Below are positions 58,190 to 64,000 of a stretch of DNA of 64,000 nucleotides, one piece after another. The notes beneath the pieces are model-generated. The model was not told where the DNA came from. It did not search any database and was given only the letters and a program-made list of their open reading frames with translations. The position numbers and the translations under genes are program-made. The DNA lies in contig NC_065535.1 in NCBI RefSeq assembly GCF_932294415.1, positions 95,744,862-95,808,861 on the forward strand, in the 5' to 3' direction. How positions within the stretch are numbered: position 1 is the first letter of the stretch; the number at the start of each line of letters is the position of its first letter. This DNA is from Quercus robur. Taxonomy: Eukaryota; Streptophyta; Magnoliopsida; Fagales; Fagaceae.

Positions 58190-59990
58190 ATCAAACTCTA
58201 TATGTCAAAATTTCACAAAACTTCTCTGTATGGTTTGACTAATCCCTAATGCAGAGTAACTCGCAATAAAATGGGATGAATTTATTGAAGGCTGCTTTTA
58301 AGTTATTTTTTAATGAAAGTGTCATTAGGGGGTTAGTTTACTTAAATTGTTGGCCAAATTTCTTAATTTTTTCTCACTCGCTGGATCTTAATCCTAATGA
58401 TCTTAAGGCATGGAAGTCCTTTTTTCTTCTCCTCTTTATGTGGGAATTCTGTATTATTATGGTTGGAAAAATTGTTAATTTGTCACAAAGAGTATGTTTC
58501 AATAGAATTCAAATTATTTTCTTGTATACTTTTCTCTTGGATCAAACTACCAGTATCGCTAGCTGGAGCTTGAACATAAATCACAAAGTAATCCATCTTA
58601 AGACTGCAAACGAAAATTACTACAAATCCTTCTTTAGTATTTTCAAGGGTGAGCACAAAAAGACAAGGAATTGTGAAACATTCAATGGGTGGTGAACGTG
58701 GGTGGAACTTGGCATGAGATACTATAGAAGAGATGGTGCCTAATAATGAGAAAGATGACACTAATCATGTAAAATAGTTTTCTAGTGAAGAGTATAGTTG
58801 AGATCATGTGGACATTTCAATATAACTCGTGTTTTTAAGTCATTCTCATTTTAGTATTTGCTACAAGCAAGGATGGAGTCAAGAGTTTGATTCAGGGGAG
58901 ACAGGGCGAAGTATAAACAACAACAACAACAACAAAAAATTATAAAAATACAAATGAGCATCCATTCAGTATTAATAAATTATCAACAAATAAAAAGACA
59001 CAAAATAATTGTTTCTTAATATATTATAATACAATTATCTCAACATATTTAAATCTTAAAAATCATTAATAATTAAATTCATATTTAATGTCAAAGTAAT
59101 TTCTTTTTCATTACATAAAATCAAAGAGTCCGTGAGAAACTCATTTTCCAAATGTTAAAGCTAAATCTCCCTCAAAAAAAAAAAAAAAATGTTAAAGCTA
59201 AATGACAAATAAGCAAATAAAAAGAGGCACATACACACAAGACACCTACTATGCACACAGCACAACAACATTGTTCTACAATTCACACAACATATGATAT
59301 GATCAACTAATTTTATCAAATTTAAACAATTAACCAAGATTCAAATCAACTCATCTTGAAAAGGCACTAAGCAGTTTTATTGTTACTAACAGAAACAACT
59401 ATTTTTCACCTATAAAAAACAATAATAAAATCAGACTACTATTTGTCTATTTCTATTATCCTCTATATATATATATCGAATATGAGACAAGCCTAATTAA
59501 GATATTCTTTATGCACACAATGGCAATGGAGTTATGACATATGACTTTACCATGGCATAGAGAGAGAGAACCATGTTCTCGGAAGAGAAACGTGTGGGTT
59601 CCACCCTTTGATTTTGGTCTCGTGTAACTTGCTTTGTAATTGTAGCCACGAGAGAGAGAGAGAGAGAGAGAGAGAATTTTGGTCTTGTGTGAATTAGCTT
59701 TGTTGGAGAGAGAGAGAACGATTTTGGTTGTGTAAATTAGCTTTATAGGAGAGAGATAGAAAGTCTTGTATGAATTAGCTTCGTAGGAGAGAGAGATTTT
59801 GGCCGTGTAAATTAGATTTGTAGGAGAGAGAATAAAATTTTGGTCTTGTGTGAATTAGCTTTGTAGGAGAGAGAGAGTGGAGAGAGAAATTTTGGTCAGC
59901 TTTATAGGCTAGAATTGAGAGAGAGAGAGAGTGGAAGACAAATGTACCTTTGGGATCGATCCACCCTTACATTTTGGTCTCATGTTTTTC
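58190..59990. repeat. Segmental duplication Q-K, copy 2
   Basis: 58190-58460 equals block Q (38500-38780) and 58465-59990 equals 36120-37700, including the minus-strand frame LKMDYFVIYVQAPASD and the GA-rich end. Confidence 0.8.
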
Positions 59991-60035
59991 TTGTCCTTAA
60001 CTAGGAGAACTAGTGGCAGCATCCCTCAAGAAAAA

Positions 60036-60075
<40 letters not shown>

Positions 60076-60219
60076 CAATAGGATCAAATTATCAAATAAT
60101 GGGGTAGCGTGGTATATGGGTTGATGGGGATCCTTTGAAAAAGGTAGAGAGAGAGAGAGAGAGAGAGGCAATAGTATCAAATTATGAGAGAGATAGAGAG
60201 AGAGGCAATAGTATCAAAT

Positions 60220-60254
<35 letters not shown>

Positions 60255-60410
60255 TATACTAGTATCAAATTATCAAATAAAGGGGTAGCGTAGGATATGG
60301 GATAATTGGGATCCTTCAAAAAAGGCAACGACGTAGAGCCACATGATTGGGTTCTCTAATTAGAAATTTAGAATGAGCCGACTTCTTTTTTTTTCTTTTT
60401 TTTCTTTTTT
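59990..60410. repeat. GA-rich repeats with AATAGTATCAAATTATCA
   Basis: Several (GA)n tracts separated by GGCAATAGTATCAAATTAT units, ending in the GATCCTTCAAAAAAGGCA segment shared with 38257. Confidence 0.75.
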
Positions 60411-60514
60411 TATGAATGAGCCGACTTATGAGTTCCATTTTAGAAGATTCTAAAAGCAATGATTTCTTCTTCTGAGTTTATGATTTCGTTTGGTATTAAT
60501 TAATTGGTTAATCT

Positions 60515-60551
<37 letters not shown>

Positions 60552-62015
60552 GGTTAATTAAGTTTGGTTATATGGATCTTGTTGCAAGGGTTATGGAACG
60601 TATTTTTCATTTTTCATTTTTCATTTTTGATGAATATGGCTCTTATTTTTCAGTTTCTTGGAATCTAAACATTATAGTACTAATAAAACTTAGAACGCAC
60701 AAGTTCCTCATATACACAAATTCTTCAGAGCTATTTGTTACACAAAATTCTTCTTCTTCTTTGTCCTTTTTTTTTTTTTTTTTCTTTGAGAAGACACAAA
60801 TTTCTCATTATATGGCATGATAACAGCTGAATAATACCAACACAAATTTGTCATCATAATCTAACAAATGGCGGCTCTAGGATATATTTTTAGAGGGGTC
60901 AGTAAGAAAATGCATTTTGAGTTAAAAAAAAAAAAAAAAAGATTCTTGTGGTCTATGTGATTTTCTTATTTCAAATTTGTTCATATTAAGTACTAGCAAG
61001 AGAATAAAAGATAAGAAGTATTGCATTTACAATATTTTCACAATACTTTTTCAACAAATCTTAAGTGATAAGTTATCATTAGTTCTAATTTAAATCTACC
61101 ACTGAAATTACTTTTTTGTCCATTAGTAATAATTAGTAATAATCTGTCACTTAAAATTTGTTGTGAAAATATTATGAATATAGCGTTTCTCATATAAAAT
61201 AAATTATAAGTTCATTGTCCATAAAAAAGAACTATAATTTCATTGTATATTGTTTCTTAATACAATGAACATACTAATTATTATTGCTAAGATTAAAATT
61301 TTGAAATCATCTATTGTTCCTCAAAAAAAAATCTATTGTTTTTAAATACAAAATAATAATAATAATTATTGTTGTTAAGTGAACTCCAAGCGAGATCTAA
61401 ATAGATTTTTTTTTTTTTTTTTTAAGATTTAAGATGAGCAAATTATACTTTTATTGTTGGACTTACTATTTTTTTTCCCCATATTTTAGATCAAATTGGT
61501 TTTTTTTTTTTTTTTTTTCGTGTGTTTAATAAGACCAAGATATTGACAAGATGATCATATTTTAATTTATTTTAGTTAGGCTTAAAAAAATTTAGGTTCA
61601 GGAGATTCAAAATTTTATTTTAAGAAGGTCAAACAAAAAAAATTATATATAAATTTTTTTGGGGGCCCAGCTCAAGGGGTTCAATTGAACCCCCTAGACT
61701 GTACCTGGAGCTGCCCATGACAATAATAGCCCACGAAGCTCGTGAGTTACAACTTCTATAATATTTTGTGTAACTTGATGTAAAGGGAGAATTTCCAACT
61801 TCTTTATCATATGCAAAACCAAATTACAATAATTTAGAGCATGGTGGTCTTTTGCCCAGCAATTTCACCAATATATAGTATTTCAAGCAAAGGAAATAAT
61901 AAAGCACTTTAACATAAGTACTCTTGAGCAGTGGTTTTAATTGTATGTTTACATTGATTTTAGTACAACCACAAACACATTATTATCTAGATTCTAAACA
62001 GGTAAGTCCCCAGGT
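60411..62015. repeat. Duplicated block R, copy 4 (split by an element)
   Basis: 60470-60867 and 61720-62000 match the left and right parts of block R. The break is the GTGGCGGAGCC-type element at 60868-61719. Confidence 0.75.
60868..61719 (+). mobile_element. GTGGCGGAGCC-type element, copy 3
   Basis: Begins ATGGCGGCTCTAGG and ends CCTGGAGCTGCCCATG (inverted CATGGGCAGCTCCAGG). ACAA on both sides (60864-60867 and 61720-61723). Block R copy 3 at 57228-57243 reads TAACAATAATAGCC, the empty site. 852 bp, non-coding, with a MITE inside at about 61015-61190. Confidence 0.72.
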
Positions 62016-62550
62016 GTGAAAGGGGCAAAATTAAGGAAGAGAGAGAGAGGGTTTTATTTTTCTTTATCAAGGTAGGAGAGAGAGAGAGAGAGAGAGAGGT
62101 TATTGCTCTTTATTACCTAGGTAGGAATGATAGAGAGTGAGACAGAAAGGAGAGAGTTTTGTTTCTCCATAATATCTAGGTAGGAATGAGAGAAAGAAGA
62201 GGGGATAGTGGGGTAGCGTGGAATGTGGGGTCCTTCAAAAAGCAGAAGATGGCAATAATGGATTAGAGTCATTAGACTTATTAAAAGATATGAGTTATGA
62301 GTTAGGCTCATGGCAACGAGGAATACAACTTTCAATTAAAAAAAAAAAAAAAAAGAACCAGCTTATTTTCACTACTATGGCATTTTAAAAACTCACTTAT
62401 TCTAGTTGTAACTGTACTTTTATACACCTTATTTTTTAAACAAAATAACCCAATGAAATTTAGTTCAACCTAATAATAATTATAAGAAGAGTAACTATAT
62501 GAGCTCAATCAACAAAAATTGATAGTATTAGAAGATAGCATCAGATAAAC
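62016..62550. other. GA-rich spacer, no gene seen
   Basis: Short (GA)n tracts (62040-62100) and the GGGGTAGCGTGGAATGTGGG segment related to 57655 and 60110. No exon. Confidence 0.5.
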
Positions 62551-63077
62551 CTCAAACATTGGTACTGACTGAAATCAACATGTATGGCAACCTTTCCTTT
62601 GTCAGGTTGCAATGAACTCGGCTTTCCAAGTTCAGCCAGCATTTACAGAAATTAGTAGACAACATTACAAGTCTTCACAAAACACAGGAGGAAATGCTTA
62701 ATGTAGATACGTGTGGAAGATCCAGCATCTTGAACCATTAAATATACCTTCACACTGCAAATAACATTTGTTTCCCCCAACCTGATTTTTGCTGAACCAT
62801 TCACCTGCCATTAAGTCCATGATAACGTAAAAACCAGCAGAAAAAAGTTCACTTTATCTGGAAGAAAGCAGGCCAAAGCTGATGTAAAATAAAATTAACT
62901 TCCTTGTTTACATGAGTTAAACTACTAAGCAACTCAAATTAGACTTAATTCTAACTAATTGGGTTTGGCTATATGAATCCTTTTCCAGCATTCAGACTAT
63001 ATCTTTCATCAGAACAAAGGTCTTGAGCAATGCCACACTGTATGAAAGTGCTCCTCTCCCAGAGATAATCCCACCAT
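62551..63077 (-). pseudogene. RRP42: RRP42 pseudogene, exons 1-3
   Basis: Exon 1 starts at 63077 (MVGLSLGEEHF). One extra T then shifts the frame and the exon breaks off near 63000, before the part that carries the stop in the 49 kb copy. Exon 2, 62804-62748, is intact (VNGSAKIRLGETNVICSVK). Exon 3, 62636-62551, keeps AELGKPSSLQPDKGKVAIHV but has a deletion before its end, and its acceptor dinucleotide AG is changed to TG. Exons 4 onward are absent. This copy is more decayed than the one at 48.2-49.4 kb and its lesions are different, so the two were inactivated separately or duplicated before most damage. Confidence 0.83.
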
Positions 63078-64000
63078 TCCTGCACATACATAAAAACAAG
63101 GAGATCGAGATAATGGTTGCAATGTTACATATAATTAGAACTTGTAATTGTAAGTACTGGGAGAAAATATTCATTAAAAAAAAAAGTACCGGAAGAAAAC
63201 TAGAGGAACAACAAAAATGCTGACGGAAACCATTAGGTGTTAAGAAGACGTTGTCATTAACAATAGTTCCTCAAGTTAAAAAGAAATTCAAGTCTTTTAT
63301 AACCCCATTTTTTGTTAAGGAAAAGAAGACCCCTTATTGGCAGAAAAACAAAAGGCACACATTAATTAAGTCAATATTATTCAATAAACCCAATTTCTTT
63401 ATTAAAAGGGCATGCACAATGTCTTATATAACCCCTTATTGGCTTGTGTCGTAAGGCATGCAGAAGCAATTTCTGAAAATGAGAACTTCAATTTCAATTA
63501 GCTTAGCTTAGAAATGTCAAATGAGAGACAAGAGACAATTAAAAAGGCTAAGCATATTACTTAGGCCATTATTGATATGGTCCAACCTGGCCCAAGTAAC
63601 AAAAATAATTCCATTAGCCGAAAGGAATGGAAACTAAATTATTCTAATTAAGTTTTTTTTTTTTTTTATAACAAAAAAACTACTCTATTTTGATAATTCA
63701 ATTTCCATAAATAAATACTACTTATCTCAATATGGCACAACATTATTATTTTAAGGAGAAAAAAAAAATATAAAACCTTAGAGTTTAGGCTCAAAAGCTA
63801 AATGATCATGAGGAATTTGAGAAGGGCATAGCAGTCTCCATACACACAAAAAATGATGAAATTTGAATAGGGGATAGCAGTCCCTAATAACATTGGCAAA
63901 AATTAGTTTATTCAAAGAAGTACTCATCTTTTTTCTTAATCAATAAATAAATATACTTACAATTCAATAATAGGTTTAATTATTCTTGAAATATAAATTT
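63078..64000. repeat. Flanks of duplicated RRP42 blocks, up to the window edge
   Basis: 63180-63420 matches the 5' flank at 49500-49740. From about 63440 it matches the 3' flank of the 48 kb copy (47700-48175), including ATGATCATGAGGAATTTGAG. This predicts a further RRP42 copy beyond the right edge. No exon lies in the window part. Confidence 0.65.

Noticed and set aside
1..64000. CRISPR arrays, rRNA, tRNA, riboswitches or bacterial operons
   Set aside because: None seen. Repeats are tandem or transposon-type, and tRNA-like promoter boxes belong to SINEs.

Overview
The window is nuclear DNA of a flowering plant, most likely a woody eudicot (Fagaceae is a guess, low confidence). It is AT-rich, genes have GT-AG introns, and most of it is retrotransposons, Helitrons, PIF/Harbinger-type elements, SINEs and (GA)n or (AT)n microsatellites. 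I find only two intact host genes: a pair of very small two-exon genes for single-pass membrane proteins (35372-35747 and 53958-54327, both minus). The other recognisable host genes are broken: a CYP71-type cytochrome P450 (14067-15706, one stop and one frameshift) and at least four fragments of the RNA-exosome subunit gene RRP42, all on the minus strand (1.6 kb, 21.0-22.1 kb, 48.2-49.4 kb, 62.6-63.1 kb).

Left third (1-16 kb). An RRP42 exon relic joined to a TRIM-like element and an LTR-like block come first. Then comes a roughly 0.9 kb tandem duplication (5157-6072 and 6073-13961). Its second copy is split by a solo LTR (6667-13684), which is itself split by a complete, opposite-strand, gag-only LTR retrotransposon of the same family (7126-13027, target duplication GAAAC). 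The P450 pseudogene follows.

Middle (16-33 kb). A roughly 260 bp tandem duplication holds a 1.7 kb Helitron and a solo Copia LTR in its first copy only, so the second copy is an empty site for both. Then come a PIF/Harbinger-type element, the C-terminal half of an RRP42 pseudogene, a truncated Copia element of the same family as the solo LTR, a long stretch ending in a textbook Helitron 3' terminus (29317), and a very GC-rich element with terminal inverted repeats (31762-32456).

Right half (33-64 kb). This is a mosaic of local segmental duplications. Blocks holding RRP42 5' exons, an unidentified 0.7 kb block, the small membrane-protein gene, GA-rich tracts and two further anonymous blocks recur two to four times in direct orientation. 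Elements landed in single copies (a SINE, 844-880 bp elements beginning near GTGGCGGAGCC, MITEs, a PIF/Harbinger element with a dead transposase), so the paralogous blocks act as empty sites.

I see no pathway or operon-like cooperation and no CRISPR, rRNA or tRNA gene. The best candidates for something undescribed are the small membrane-protein gene pair and the repeated copying of RRP42 fragments.
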